A DNA stretch of 64,000 nt, taken from positions 1 to 64,000 of the forward strand of contig NZ_CADCSU010000097.1 in NCBI RefSeq assembly GCF_902804475.1. The letters are read 5' to 3'. Origin of the DNA: Flavobacterium bizetiae. Its GTDB lineage: Bacteria > Bacteroidota > Bacteroidia > Flavobacteriales > Flavobacteriaceae. Below the pieces are notes generated by a model. It was not told where the DNA came from. It saw only the letters and a program-made list of their open reading frames with translations, and ran no database searches. Shown here piece after piece: positions 16,284-25,316 of this stretch (positions within the stretch are counted from its first letter, which is position 1; each line of letters opens with the position of its first letter). A program made the translations under genes and the position numbers.

Positions 16284-18161
16284 TTAAAAAGAAACATTCA
16301 AACCAAAATTCAATCCCCATTGAAACTGATTAAACGACTGATTGCTTAAAGGATTGATATAATAATTCATAGCCGGTTCAACAAAAACATTTGTTTTTTT
16401 GTAAACACGATATTGCAAAGTACTACTCAATGTAGAACCATAAACATAATCATTTGCATTTACGTTCTGGCCAATCGAATTACCATCTAATGCTACATTA
16501 TTAGAAATCAGTTTCCCTACAAAACCACCGGTATTTAAATTAATACTGGCTCTCTTCATGCTAAAAATAGCATATGAAACCTCTAATGGCATTTCAATAT
16601 ATCGCAAGTTTTGATCGAGATTACCATTTTTAAGATTGTTATTTTCGATATTATTTTGCTTGAATGCATCGCTGGTTGAATTAGGAACAAACACATAATT
16701 ATCATTGGCTGTAATAGGAGCTGATAAAGCCGCAGAAGCACTTTGATTAAAATAGTCGCTTGAACTAAAAAACGCATTGTTTTTTGCACTTATGTACGAA
16801 ACATTTGCAACGCTTTGCCCTAATTCGTTAATTTTTAAACCAGAAGCAACTGCCCATTTCTTGTTGATTTTGTATTTGGTTTTTACTCCATAACTATTAC
16901 TTTGTCTGGAATCATTTGTATTGCCCAGCGTTTTTTCGTTTTTATAATTTTCAGAACTGGCAACTCCGGCAAAAACTTCAACTGCCCATTTTTCATCGTT
17001 GGCAGCAAGTCTATTTTTGCTTTCTTTTTCTTTTTTGTCTTCCGGTAGTATACCTTTTTCTAAATTTTGAAGTTCTGCCAGTTGTGCAGAATCTTTTTTG
17101 CTTAAAACATCATTAAATTTCGAATTGCTTTTTTGATTATTTGCCAATTGTTTTTCTGATGATAAAGCTGCATTGTTTTGTTTTGCCTGACTTTCGTATA
17201 ATGCTTTTTGATTGCCATTTACATTTGATAATGTAGGATTCAGAGCAATAGCATTATTGTTTTTTGAAGTCGATTGATGGTCAAAAATTGATTTCGATAC
17301 TTGATTTTTTGAACTTGGATTAAACGGATTGACTTTACCCGCTGAAAACGTTTTTTCGGCTAAGATCTGATCGCTGGCTTTTTTGTCTGCATTAGCCATC
17401 TGACTTTTAGCAACTGAATTAAATCCGTTTGTTTTAGCCGGAGCCAAAGCTTTTTCAGCCAACGCTTTGTTCGAAAATTTCTTATCGCTTAAAGGTTGAA
17501 CTTTAGTATTTGGATTTGCTGCTTTACCTGAAATATTAGTTTTTTCGGTTGATGTTTGATTCGAAACGTTTTTATCCGCATTTGCCATTTGATGTTTTGA
17601 ATCAGAGTTAAATCCGTTTTTAGGATCCGTAACAAATGTTTTTTCGGCTACAGCCTGATTGTTGTTTGGTTTTTCAGTATTTGTTTTTGAATTTAAACCA
17701 TCAGTATTATTAGTGTTTTTTGAGTCTGTATGAGCAATTGCCGTTTTTTGATTTTGATTTTTTTGAGAATGTTGAGGTTGATTAGCCTTGTCTTTTAGAG
17801 ATGTATTGTCATTAACAACATCAGATTCTTTCTCCGTAATAATTTTTTCTGATTTGTTTTTCTCATTTAGGATTGTGCTGTCTGTTCCGGAATTATTTTT
17901 TTGTTCGTCAAGAACTACACTATTATTTTGCTGAGAATCAGTTTTTATGGTTTTAATTCCTGAATTCGATGTAAAATGTAAAACAGAAGGGAGCAGTAAG
18001 CCTAATAATAAGCATGCCGCAGCCGACCACCAAAGAATAACCCTTTTCTTCTTTTTAGGTTTGTCTAATTTCTTCTCAATTTCGCCCCATAATTCAAGAG
18101 GTGGAACACTTGAAAAGTCCTCCATTGATGAAAAAATATCTTCTATATTTTGCTTTTTCAT
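16284..18161 (-). CDS. Anti-sigma-like protein fused to an outer-membrane beta-barrel domain
   Basis: This 625-residue protein has an unusual layout. Residues 1-40 are a short cytoplasmic segment (IEDIFSSMEDF...LWGEIEKKLDKPKKKKR). Residues 41-62 form one transmembrane helix. About residues 65-390 are a long Asn/Lys/Ser/Gln-rich linker with internal repeats (FNSxxKxQMANADK twice, xxAEKT several times). About 395-625 form a PorT-like beta-barrel ending LNFGLNVSF. It overlaps an ECF sigma gene by 4 bp, which fits an anti-sigma factor. The chain could link the inner membrane to the outer membrane. This reading is inferred from the sequence. Confidence 0.8.
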   Translation of the reverse strand: MKKQNIEDIFSSMEDFSSVPPLELWGEIEKKLDKPKKKKRVILWWSAAACLLLGLLLPSVLHFTSNSGIKTIKTDSQQNNSVVLDEQKNNSGTDSTILNEKNKSEKIITEKESDVVNDNTSLKDKANQPQHSQKNQNQKTAIAHTDSKNTNNTDGLNSKTNTEKPNNNQAVAEKTFVTDPKNGFNSDSKHQMANADKNVSNQTSTEKTNISGKAANPNTKVQPLSDKKFSNKALAEKALAPAKTNGFNSVAKSQMANADKKASDQILAEKTFSAGKVNPFNPSSKNQVSKSIFDHQSTSKNNNAIALNPTLSNVNGNQKALYESQAKQNNAALSSEKQLANNQKSNSKFNDVLSKKDSAQLAELQNLEKGILPEDKKEKESKNRLAANDEKWAVEVFAGVASSENYKNEKTLGNTNDSRQSNSYGVKTKYKINKKWAVASGLKINELGQSVANVSYISAKNNAFFSSSDYFNQSASAALSAPITANDNYVFVPNSTSDAFKQNNIENNNLKNGNLDQNLRYIEMPLEVSYAIFSMKRASINLNTGGFVGKLISNNVALDGNSIGQNVNANDYVYGSTLSSTLQYRVYKKTNVFVEPAMNYYINPLSNQSFNQFQWGLNFGLNVSF

Positions 18162-18709
18162 GCTATTTTAAAATTTTTTATGCTCAGTATTTTTTTTTGC
18201 AAAATGTGCTTGGCCCTATTTAAATTTGATTTTGAAGTTCCTTCTGAAATGTTTAATAATTCTGCAATTTCCCGATGTTTCATTTTTTCAAAAACATACA
18301 AGTTAAAAACCGTCCGGTATTGATCTGGTAAATCGCGAATATATTCTAGTAGTTTTTCCTGTTCAATGGGGAGAGTTTCTAATTCTTCCTCTTCGACAAA
18401 ATCAGTATCAGGATCAAAAACATCCAAAAAGAAACTTTCCTTTTTCTTTTTATTTAAAGTTTCGATTAGTTTGTTAATGAAGATACGTTTAAGCCATCCT
18501 TCAAAACTTCCTTCAAATTTATATTGACTTATTTTTTGAAAGACAATTACAAAAGCTTCCTGAAAAACATCTTTTGCATCATCTTCATTCTTCATGTACT
18601 TTAGGCAAATACCATATAAAACAGGAGAGAACAACTGATAAATTTTCAGTTGTCCCTCTCTGTCATTTTTTATGCACAGTAGAATGTATTTTTCTAAATC
18701 GTCTTTCAA
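18158..18709 (-). CDS. RNA polymerase sigma factor, ECF subfamily
   Basis: This 183-residue sigma-70-like factor has region 2 (GICLKYMKNEDDAKDVFQEAF) and region 4 (LPDQYRTVFNLYVFEKMKHREIAELL) clearly present and region 3 absent, which defines the ECF class. Its stop overlaps the start of the anti-sigma/barrel gene, so the two are translationally coupled and probably form a signalling pair. The target regulon is not evident from the window. Confidence 0.93.
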   Translation of the reverse strand: MKDDLEKYILLCIKNDREGQLKIYQLFSPVLYGICLKYMKNEDDAKDVFQEAFVIVFQKISQYKFEGSFEGWLKRIFINKLIETLNKKKKESFFLDVFDPDTDFVEEEELETLPIEQEKLLEYIRDLPDQYRTVFNLYVFEKMKHREIAELLNISEGTSKSNLNRAKHILQKKILSIKNFKIA

Positions 18710-18760
18710 AAAAGTGGTATTGTTTGGTTTTGCAAAAATAGTTTTTATAAGCTTATAAAA

Positions 18761-19162
18761 CTACCTTTTAAAAATAGTACGGGTCGCATCCTGGTTATTG
18801 CTCACAATCGTTAGATTTTGATTGTCAAGACTTTCGATGATATAAGTCTTGCCTTCAAAAGTAATCAGGTCATTTTCTGACTGGTCGAAAAAGCTGTTGC
18901 CTTTTTCTATTTGATAAGCACTATTTCTAATTTCTACATTGTTTTTGTAAGTAATCACTCTTCCGTCATGAGTAAAAACGACCTTCTTTGTAAATCCGAT
19001 AGTTTTAGGAGTCGCCGTGTATGGGTTACTGCCACCGCCAATCGATTTTTGCCAGACCCACGTATTCACGATAGATCCTGAATTCAGGGTTGTTGATTCT
19101 ACTGAATAAACAGTCGAAAAAAGACAACACACAACAATCAATAATAAAAATTGTTTTTTCAT
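18761..19162 (-). CDS. Small secreted protein, lipocalin-like
   Basis: This 133-residue protein has a signal peptide (MKKQFLLLIVVCCLFSTVYS). The mature part is short beta-strand-like segments with an NTWVWQKSIGGG start, resembling the lipocalin-like small proteins of flavobacteria. It lies 6 bp downstream of a lipoprotein gene and is probably in its operon. The function is unknown. Confidence 0.7.
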   Translation of the reverse strand: MKKQFLLLIVVCCLFSTVYSVESTTLNSGSIVNTWVWQKSIGGGSNPYTATPKTIGFTKKVVFTHDGRVITYKNNVEIRNSAYQIEKGNSFFDQSENDLITFEGKTYIIESLDNQNLTIVSNNQDATRTIFKR

Positions 19163-19168
19163 GATTAA

Positions 19169-20053
19169 TTATTTTTGAGCTGCAACTTTATCCTGAATTG
19201 CTTTTTTGAAAAGTTTTATCTCAGAACTCTGATCGCTAGTATCGTTGTTATCAATAAAAATTTTAGTTACAATTCCCGCCTGACGAAGTTCAAAATAAGT
19301 ACCTCCCTGGTTAGCAGCATCTGGTGTACCGTAAGTTTTTGTTTGTCCTTTTAAATTTAAAATTTCTGTAGGTACGCTTTTTAAGAACAGTGTATAATCT
19401 CCTTTTTTGCTTGCTACAGTATATTTGTATTGGTTAAAATCAAAACCATTTGCAGCAACATTTTGGAATTTTAAGATATTGTAATCATTCAATTGATAGA
19501 ATTTTCTGCAATCTGTTCCACCTGTACATTGATTAAAGTAAGTTCCTACTACAATGTTATCAGGATTCTCATTTGTTTTATTAAAAAGAATTGGTTTTGA
19601 GGTTCTTGGAATTAAGATAAAATCGCTAGGATAGTTTACCGTCGAAGTAATAGGCTCTCCTGGTTGAGGTGCTTTTTCATAATACGTAACCAGAATTTCA
19701 CATTGATTTTCTACCATACCGGTTATTTTTATGCCATAACCTGTTGTGTTTTTAAGACCAGAGAAAAGACCCACTAAATAGTTTTTAGTAAAATCGACAG
19801 TTAGATCGCCTGCGTTTGGACAAGCACTCACCCCATCACGTTTAGTAAAGAAACTTTGTAATTTTTCATCTGTATTAACTAATATATAAGTTGGAACAGT
19901 TGGATAAGTTTTTACATTGTATGCGCATAAAAGAGGAGTTCCTGTAAATGCTGATTCTACTGTTGGTCCGCAATCTGTTTTTATATCGTCATTATTAAGC
20001 GAACACGCACTGAATCCAAAAGCTATCAATAAGCTTAACATTAATTTTTTCAT
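19169..20053 (-). CDS. Lipoprotein with PrcB-like domain
   Basis: This 294-residue lipoprotein has a signal ending FGFSACS (Cys about residue 17). Its central part (NYLVGLFSGLKNTTGYGIKI, then EILVTYYEKAPQPGE) matches the PrcB C-terminal type domain, named from a protease complex of Treponema. The C-terminal 100 residues contain two Cys (CTGGTDC) and strand-like segments. It is likely in the periplasm or on the surface. Together with the lipocalin-like gene it forms a two-gene unit. Confidence 0.75.
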   Translation of the reverse strand: MKKLMLSLLIAFGFSACSLNNDDIKTDCGPTVESAFTGTPLLCAYNVKTYPTVPTYILVNTDEKLQSFFTKRDGVSACPNAGDLTVDFTKNYLVGLFSGLKNTTGYGIKITGMVENQCEILVTYYEKAPQPGEPITSTVNYPSDFILIPRTSKPILFNKTNENPDNIVVGTYFNQCTGGTDCRKFYQLNDYNILKFQNVAANGFDFNQYKYTVASKKGDYTLFLKSVPTEILNLKGQTKTYGTPDAANQGGTYFELRQAGIVTKIFIDNNDTSDQSSEIKLFKKAIQDKVAAQK

Positions 20054-20257
20054 GAATAAAATTTTAATAGGTTATATATACTGTAGATGTGCATATTTTG
20101 AAATGGTTGCGTTAAAAAAAAAGTTTTTTTTAGATAAGAATAATTTTCAGAATGTTTTTTAAATTCTGACTGAGTATTAAAATGTGAAATTTCGATTTTA
20201 AAAATTAAGCACTTCGTATTATTGATTACTTTTACTTTTTAAAAAATAAATTCAATT

Positions 20258-21631
20258 ATGTTCGACTTTCTTCCCTATTTAGTGGCTTTTGTTGTGGCTT
20301 TATTTCTGGGCGTTTTTTTGGGTAAGCTGCTTTTTTCGGCTAAATTTCAGTCAGAAAAAGTCAGTCTCGAAGAGCGATTAAGTGCCACTGTAAATCAATT
20401 GCAATTGCAAAAAGAACAATATGAAAGGGAAAGAAATAATTTTGAAAAACAAGTTCATTTTGCTTCTGCCGAAAAAGAAAACATTCGTACAGAAAAAGAC
20501 AGTTTAGCGATTCAGCTTTCTAAAAAAGAAGTTGATTTCGAAAATTTATGGGAACGTCATAAAGAACAAAAAAACGAAATAACCGAATTACAGGAAAAAT
20601 TCACCAAAGAGTTTGAAAATCTGGCCAATAAAATCCTTGAAGAAAAATCGGCAAAGTTTACCGAACAAAATAGCGAAAACATGAAAAATATCCTGTTGCC
20701 TTTGCAGGATAAAATTCAGATATTCGAGAAGAAAGTCGATCAAACGCACAAAGAAAGTATCGACTATCATGCAGCACTTCGTCAGCAAATTATAGGATTA
20801 AGCGAGATGAACGCTCAAATGAGCAAAGAAACCTTAAACCTGACAAAAGCGTTAAAAGGTGATAGTAAAATGCAGGGAAATTGGGGCGAACTGGTTCTGG
20901 AACGCGTTTTAGAAAAATCAGGCTTAGAAAAAGGACGAGAATACGAAGTTCAGCAAAGCTTTACCAATAACGAAGGCAATCGTGTTTTTCCTGACGTTGT
21001 GATCAATTTGCCGGATGGTAAAAAAATGATTGTTGATTCTAAAGTTTCTCTGGTTGCTTACGAAAGATGGATTAACGAAGAATCTGAAATTCTTAAAATA
21101 GAATATTTAAAAGAACACGTAAATTCTATAAAAAGACATGTAGAACAATTGGGCAATAAAAACTATCATGATTTATACCAAATCGAAAGTCCTGATTTTG
21201 TATTACTTTTTATTCCGATAGAACCCGCCTTTGCCATTGCTTTAAACGAAGATTCAGCGCTTTATAACAAAGCATTTGACCGTAATATTGTAATTGTAAC
21301 TCCTAGTACTTTGCTGGCGACTTTAAGAACGATTGATAGTATGTGGGCGAACCAGAAACAACAGGAAAATGCTTTCGAAATTGCCAGACAAGCCGGAGCA
21401 TTATACGATAAGTTTGAAGGTTTTGTTAGCGATCTTGTTAGAATTGGAAACAAAATAAAAGACACTAAAACCGAATATGAAAACGCTATGAGCAAACTCG
21501 TTGATGGTAGAGGAAATTTAATTTCAAGTGTCGAAAAATTGAAGAAAATGGGAGCAAAGGCTAAAAAGTCACTTCCTGAAAATATAGTTGCAAGAGCCGC
21601 AAATGAAGATGAAAATTCTTTATTGAACTAA
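20258..21631 (+). CDS. rmuC: RmuC family DNA recombination protein
   Basis: This 457-residue protein has an N-terminal membrane helix (about residues 5-28), a long coiled coil (about 30-160) and the RmuC domain (about 190-420) with QGNWGELVLERVLEKSGL, FPDVVINLPDGK and SKVSLVAYERW. RmuC limits inversions at short repeats and has a predicted nuclease-like core. It is of interest in a genome segment with many inverted repeats, though no direct link is shown. Full length for the family. Confidence 0.93.
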   Translation: MFDFLPYLVAFVVALFLGVFLGKLLFSAKFQSEKVSLEERLSATVNQLQLQKEQYERERNNFEKQVHFASAEKENIRTEKDSLAIQLSKKEVDFENLWERHKEQKNEITELQEKFTKEFENLANKILEEKSAKFTEQNSENMKNILLPLQDKIQIFEKKVDQTHKESIDYHAALRQQIIGLSEMNAQMSKETLNLTKALKGDSKMQGNWGELVLERVLEKSGLEKGREYEVQQSFTNNEGNRVFPDVVINLPDGKKMIVDSKVSLVAYERWINEESEILKIEYLKEHVNSIKRHVEQLGNKNYHDLYQIESPDFVLLFIPIEPAFAIALNEDSALYNKAFDRNIVIVTPSTLLATLRTIDSMWANQKQQENAFEIARQAGALYDKFEGFVSDLVRIGNKIKDTKTEYENAMSKLVDGRGNLISSVEKLKKMGAKAKKSLPENIVARAANEDENSLLN

Positions 21632-21677
21632 AATTGATCCCAAACAAAACAAATTATATACCCTATAAAACTTAAAC

Positions 21678-22226
21678 ATGATAACAGATTTTAAACCGGT
21701 TTCCTCATCAAAAATTAGTATTTCAGAGCTAATGCTTCCATCGCATACTAACTTTAGCGGTAAAATTCACGGAGGTTATATTTTGCAATTACTGGATCAG
21801 ATTGCGTTTGCTTCTGCTTCAAAATTTTCAGGAAATTACTGTGTAACAGCTTCTGTTGATACGGTGAATTTTCTAAAACCAATCGAGGTTGGTGAATTGG
21901 TAACGATGAAAGCTTCTGTAAATTATGTGGGCCGAAGCTCAATGGTTGTGGGTATTCGTGTTGAAGCCGAAAATATTCAGAGCGGAGCAATTAAACATTG
22001 TAATTCCTCTTATTTTACTATGGTGGCTAAAGATAAAGACGGAAAAAGTGTTCCTGTACCGGGATTGATTTTATCTAACCTTGATGAAGTTCGTCGTTTT
22101 AGAAAAGCAATTAAACACATTGAACTTAGAAAAGAGGTCGAAGAACACGAAAAAGTAACCAATGTAAGTTCTATTGAAGATTTAGCAGGTTTAGCTAAAT
22201 ACAACGTATTATTAGAAATTAGCTAG
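21678..22226 (+). CDS. Acyl-CoA thioesterase (hotdog fold, YciA/BACH-like)
   Basis: This 182-residue single hotdog domain has the family motif HGGYILQLLDQIAFASASKFSG with the catalytic Asp in LLDQ (about residue 41). The segments VDTVNFLKPIEVGELV and YVGRSSMVV also match. It should hydrolyse acyl-CoA thioesters in the cytoplasm; chain-length preference is not predictable. It lies 46 bp after rmuC and 29 bp before a VOC gene, in the same direction. Confidence 0.9.
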   Translation: MITDFKPVSSSKISISELMLPSHTNFSGKIHGGYILQLLDQIAFASASKFSGNYCVTASVDTVNFLKPIEVGELVTMKASVNYVGRSSMVVGIRVEAENIQSGAIKHCNSSYFTMVAKDKDGKSVPVPGLILSNLDEVRRFRKAIKHIELRKEVEEHEKVTNVSSIEDLAGLAKYNVLLEIS

Positions 22227-22255
22227 AATAATTCTCTCACTTAAAAGTAATAAAT

Positions 22256-22651
22256 ATGGTAAAGTTTGGATATACAATATTATATGTAGAAGATGTAGAA
22301 AAGTCAGTTGCGTTTTATGAAAATGTATTTGGCTTTTCAAGAAAATTTGTAACTCCTGAAAATGATTACGGAGAATTAAGTACCGGCGAAACTACAATTT
22401 CATTTGCTTCGAAAAAATTAGCTGCCCAAAATCTACCAGATGGGTTTATAGAAAGTACTTTAGAAGATAAGCCTTTTGCAATCGAATTAGGATTTATTAC
22501 AGATAATGTTGGCGAGCTGGTACAAAAAGCAACTTCTTTTGGCGCCGTTTTAATAAAAGAACCAACACAAAAACCATGGGGTCAAATAGTAGCCTATGTT
22601 AGGGATGTTGACGGTTTTTTAATTGAGATTTGTACCGAAGTACAAGGGTAA
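22256..22651 (+). CDS. VOC (glyoxalase/bleomycin-resistance fold) family protein
   Basis: This 131-residue protein has two beta-alpha-beta-beta-beta halves typical of the VOC superfamily. It starts YTILYVEDVEKSVAFYENVFGF and ends YVRDVDGFLIEICTE, where the Glu is a typical metal ligand. The first metal ligand position is Tyr where glyoxalase I usually has His, so it may not be a metal enzyme. The substrate is unknown. Confidence 0.88.
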   Translation: MVKFGYTILYVEDVEKSVAFYENVFGFSRKFVTPENDYGELSTGETTISFASKKLAAQNLPDGFIESTLEDKPFAIELGFITDNVGELVQKATSFGAVLIKEPTQKPWGQIVAYVRDVDGFLIEICTEVQG

Positions 22652-22667
22652 ATAATTTGTGCAGATA

Positions 22668-22831
22668 TAGTCCCTACGGGACAAAAAAGGTGGTTCTATC
22701 TTCTTCTTTACCAACATGCAATCTCTACGAGATAATTTTATAAAAATAAAATGTACGTATTTAATGTATCTCGGAGAGATTACATGTTGGTAGAAATTAT
22801 GACCCCAAATATAAATGTCCCGTAGGGACAA
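22668..22831. repeat. Nested imperfect inverted-repeat element (GTCCCTACGGGAC ends)
   Basis: This stretch lies within the 420-bp gene-free interval 22652-23071. Both ends carry near-identical palindromes, GTCCCTACGGGAC at 22670-22682 and GTCCCGTAGGGAC at 22817-22829. Inside them 22710-22733 pairs imperfectly with 22768-22791 (ACCAACATG/CATGTTGGT and ATCTC...GAGAT). The whole can fold into one long hairpin of about 160 nt, as a MITE or REP-pair element would. I see nothing recognisable in 22832-23071. Confidence 0.75.
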
Positions 22832-23071
22832 CATCTCTTATTTTACAACTCACATTTTACCTTTTAAAACAAAGAAAACATTTCACAAATATTTGGCAAA
22901 AATCGGCAACCTTGTCGGTTAAAATTTCGTAACTTTAAGTATAAACATTTGGTTATCACTTTTTAACGGAGTACTGCCATTCAATTTTTTAAAACTTATA
23001 TTAAGTCCAGTTTTTTTCTCTTCTTAAAATAAAAAAAATCGAATGACATAATTGTTTAATTATTGACGATT

Positions 23072-23641
23072 ATGAAAAAAACTACTTTTTTTATTTTGCT
23101 ATTTACAGCCTATTCTGTTATTGCACAGGATAAATTTTCCACCAACACAGGAACTATTAATTTTGAAGCTTCTGTACCTTTCTTCGAAGAAATAAAAGCT
23201 GTAAACAGACAGGTTGCCATTATTCTGGAACCTAAAACAAGTACATTTATTTGTACTGTGATTGTGAAAGATTTTCGTTTTAAGCTAGACATGATGCAAC
23301 AGCATTTTAACGAAAACTACATGCAAAGCCGCCGTTATCCTAAAGCTGTCTTTAAAGGAAAAATTGAAAAATTTGATTTAAAGAATGTAGATGAAATTGA
23401 AAAACAATATCAAATAAAGGGAAAATTGGTTTTGCGGGGAAAATCGAAGGATGTAATCGTAAGTGCTTTAATTAAGAGAGTAGGAGACGGAATTCAGATT
23501 GTATCTGATTTTCCTATTGCTGTTTCTGATTTTAACATACAAATTCCGGAAGAAATAGCTGCGAAAATTTCTAAAACGGCCAATACCGAATTAATAGGAG
23601 TTGTGAAAACAAACGAGCAAATGTATCTTACTTTAAAATAA
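23072..23641 (+). CDS. YceI family periplasmic protein
   Basis: This 189-residue protein has a signal peptide (MKKTTFFILLFTAYSVIAQ) and a lipocalin-like YceI fold. It contains NTGTINFEASVPF, LDMMQQHFNENYM and YPKAVFKGKI, the last matching the YceI core. YceI proteins bind isoprenoid or quinone-like lipids in the periplasm. The frame opens nine bases earlier at a TTG, but the ATG at 23072 begins directly at the signal peptide. Confidence 0.9.
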   Translation: MKKTTFFILLFTAYSVIAQDKFSTNTGTINFEASVPFFEEIKAVNRQVAIILEPKTSTFICTVIVKDFRFKLDMMQQHFNENYMQSRRYPKAVFKGKIEKFDLKNVDEIEKQYQIKGKLVLRGKSKDVIVSALIKRVGDGIQIVSDFPIAVSDFNIQIPEEIAAKISKTANTELIGVVKTNEQMYLTLK

Positions 23642-23644
23642 AAT

Positions 23645-24556
23645 TTAATTCAGACAACTTATAAGAGCGCTTTCTAAATCAGTAAATTGAAAATCAAATC
23701 CCATCTTTTGTATTTTTTCAGATGAAACTCTCTGGCCTTCTAAAACGGCTACGCTCATTTCGCCTAAAACTATTTTAAGGACAAATGCAGGCGCTTTAGG
23801 AAGCCAGATTTTGTATCCGAATAATTGAGCCAGAATTCTGGATAAACTGGCGTTTGTAGTATTGTCTGTCACGCAGGAATTATAAGGCCCCGACATTTTC
23901 TCGTCTACAATGGCTTTTAAATAAATATTACATAAATCCTCGATATGAATCCACGGAACATATTGTTTTCCTGTGCCTAAAATAGAGCCAAAACCAGCTT
24001 TAAAACTCGGAACAACTTTTTTCAGGAAACCTTCGTCTTTACCCAAAACAATTCCGGTTCTCACTTTTACGGTTCGAATACCTAGCGTGTTGATTTGATC
24101 GACCGCTTTTTCCCATTCCTGGCAAGTAATGCCCAAAAAGTCATTGGCAGGCGTCGTATTTTCGGTACATATATTTTGGTTGGTATAGGCGCCATAAATA
24201 CCCACGGCCGATGCTGAGATAAAAGCATCCAGCTTTTTATTGGTTTTCTTGAGCACCGAAAAAATAAGATCAATAGGTTGTGTGCGGCTTTCGAGAATTT
24301 CTTTTTTACGTTTTTTTGTCCATCGTTTTTCTACAATTCCTTCGCCGGACAGATGAATAATGTAATCTGCTTTCAATATTGCTTCCTCATCAATATAATT
24401 ACGGGTAAGATCCCATTTGTAGTAGGTGATCGAAGAAGTGTTTTTTCTATCAGAACGGCTTAAAATCGATACCTCAAAACCATTAGAAATAAGCAAATCG
24501 GTTAAGTGTTTGCCTATAAAGCCCGTTCCTCCGGTTAATAAAATATTTTTTGCCAT
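23645..24556 (-). CDS. TIGR01777 family NAD-dependent epimerase-like protein
   Basis: This 303-residue extended SDR has LTGGTGFIGKHL at residues 7-18, LSGEGIVEKRWTKKRKKEI (the family-specific segment) near 70-88, and SASAVGIYG with a C-terminal DUF1731-like tail (LGEMSVAVLEGQRVSSEKI). The family often accompanies photolyase and carotenoid genes. It lies at the edge of the photoprotection cluster, facing away from the TetR-like gene. Confidence 0.9.
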   Translation of the reverse strand: MAKNILLTGGTGFIGKHLTDLLISNGFEVSILSRSDRKNTSSITYYKWDLTRNYIDEEAILKADYIIHLSGEGIVEKRWTKKRKKEILESRTQPIDLIFSVLKKTNKKLDAFISASAVGIYGAYTNQNICTENTTPANDFLGITCQEWEKAVDQINTLGIRTVKVRTGIVLGKDEGFLKKVVPSFKAGFGSILGTGKQYVPWIHIEDLCNIYLKAIVDEKMSGPYNSCVTDNTTNASLSRILAQLFGYKIWLPKAPAFVLKIVLGEMSVAVLEGQRVSSEKIQKMGFDFQFTDLESALISCLN

Positions 24557-24653
24557 GATAGTTTATAATTTATTTAACAGCTTCTTCTGTTTAACGATAA
24601 GTAAAGATAATTAAACATTGATTACCTTTAAGGCAAATTAAAAAAATAATAAG

Positions 24654-25316
24654 ATGGAAGCTAAAAAGAAGACAATCAGTAAGGAAGACATCGTTTCAAT
24701 ATACATGGAAGAAGTTCTGGAAAAAGGACAAAAGCCAAAATCAGTTTATCATTTCGTCAAAGAAAATAATTTTACCGAAGCCGAATTTTATGCTTTTTTC
24801 GGAACCTTAGAAGGTTTGGAAAAAGAAATATTCAGATTATTTTTTGCCAACACAATCGATTTGTTAAACAAAAACTCAGAATATCTGGAATATGATATGA
24901 AAAACAAAATGCTGAGTTTTTATTTCACCTTTTTCGAAATTCTAACGGCCAACAGAAGTTATGTTTTACAATCTTTAAAATTCGACCGAAATCCGTTAAA
25001 AAACTTAGTGCAGCTTACTACACTTCGAAATAGTTTTAAAGAATACGTTTCAGAAATCCTGACCGATGATTACAGATTAGAACAGGAAAAATTGCAAAAG
25101 TTTCAGGAAAAAGGAATTCAGGAATCAGCCTGGCTGCAATTAATGCTCACTATAAAATTTTGGGTCGATGATGAATCAGCGGCTTTTGAGAAAACAGATA
25201 TTTTTATCGAAAAATCGGTTAATGCTTCATTTGAGTTAATGAATGTTGCGCCGCTCAATCACCTTATCGATTTGAGCAAATTCTTGTTCAAAGAAAAAAT
25301 ATACAGCAAACAATGA
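24654..25316 (+). CDS. TetR-like regulator
   Basis: This 220-residue, mostly helical protein has an N-terminal 50 residues (SKEDIVSIYMEEVLEKGQKP...FVKENNFTEAEFYAFFGTLE) resembling a TetR helix-turn-helix, although weakly. The remainder fits the TetR ligand domain associated with ABC1 genes. The stop overlaps the start of the ABC1-family gene by 4 bp, so the two are coupled. It may act as a partner or local regulator; the ligand is unknown. Confidence 0.8.
   Translation: MEAKKKTISKEDIVSIYMEEVLEKGQKPKSVYHFVKENNFTEAEFYAFFGTLEGLEKEIFRLFFANTIDLLNKNSEYLEYDMKNKMLSFYFTFFEILTANRSYVLQSLKFDRNPLKNLVQLTTLRNSFKEYVSEILTDDYRLEQEKLQKFQEKGIQESAWLQLMLTIKFWVDDESAAFEKTDIFIEKSVNASFELMNVAPLNHLIDLSKFLFKEKIYSKQ

Noticed and set aside
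20588-20788. Antisense frames within rmuC and other genes
   Set aside because: These are shadows of well-supported genes on the other strand without start context or motifs.
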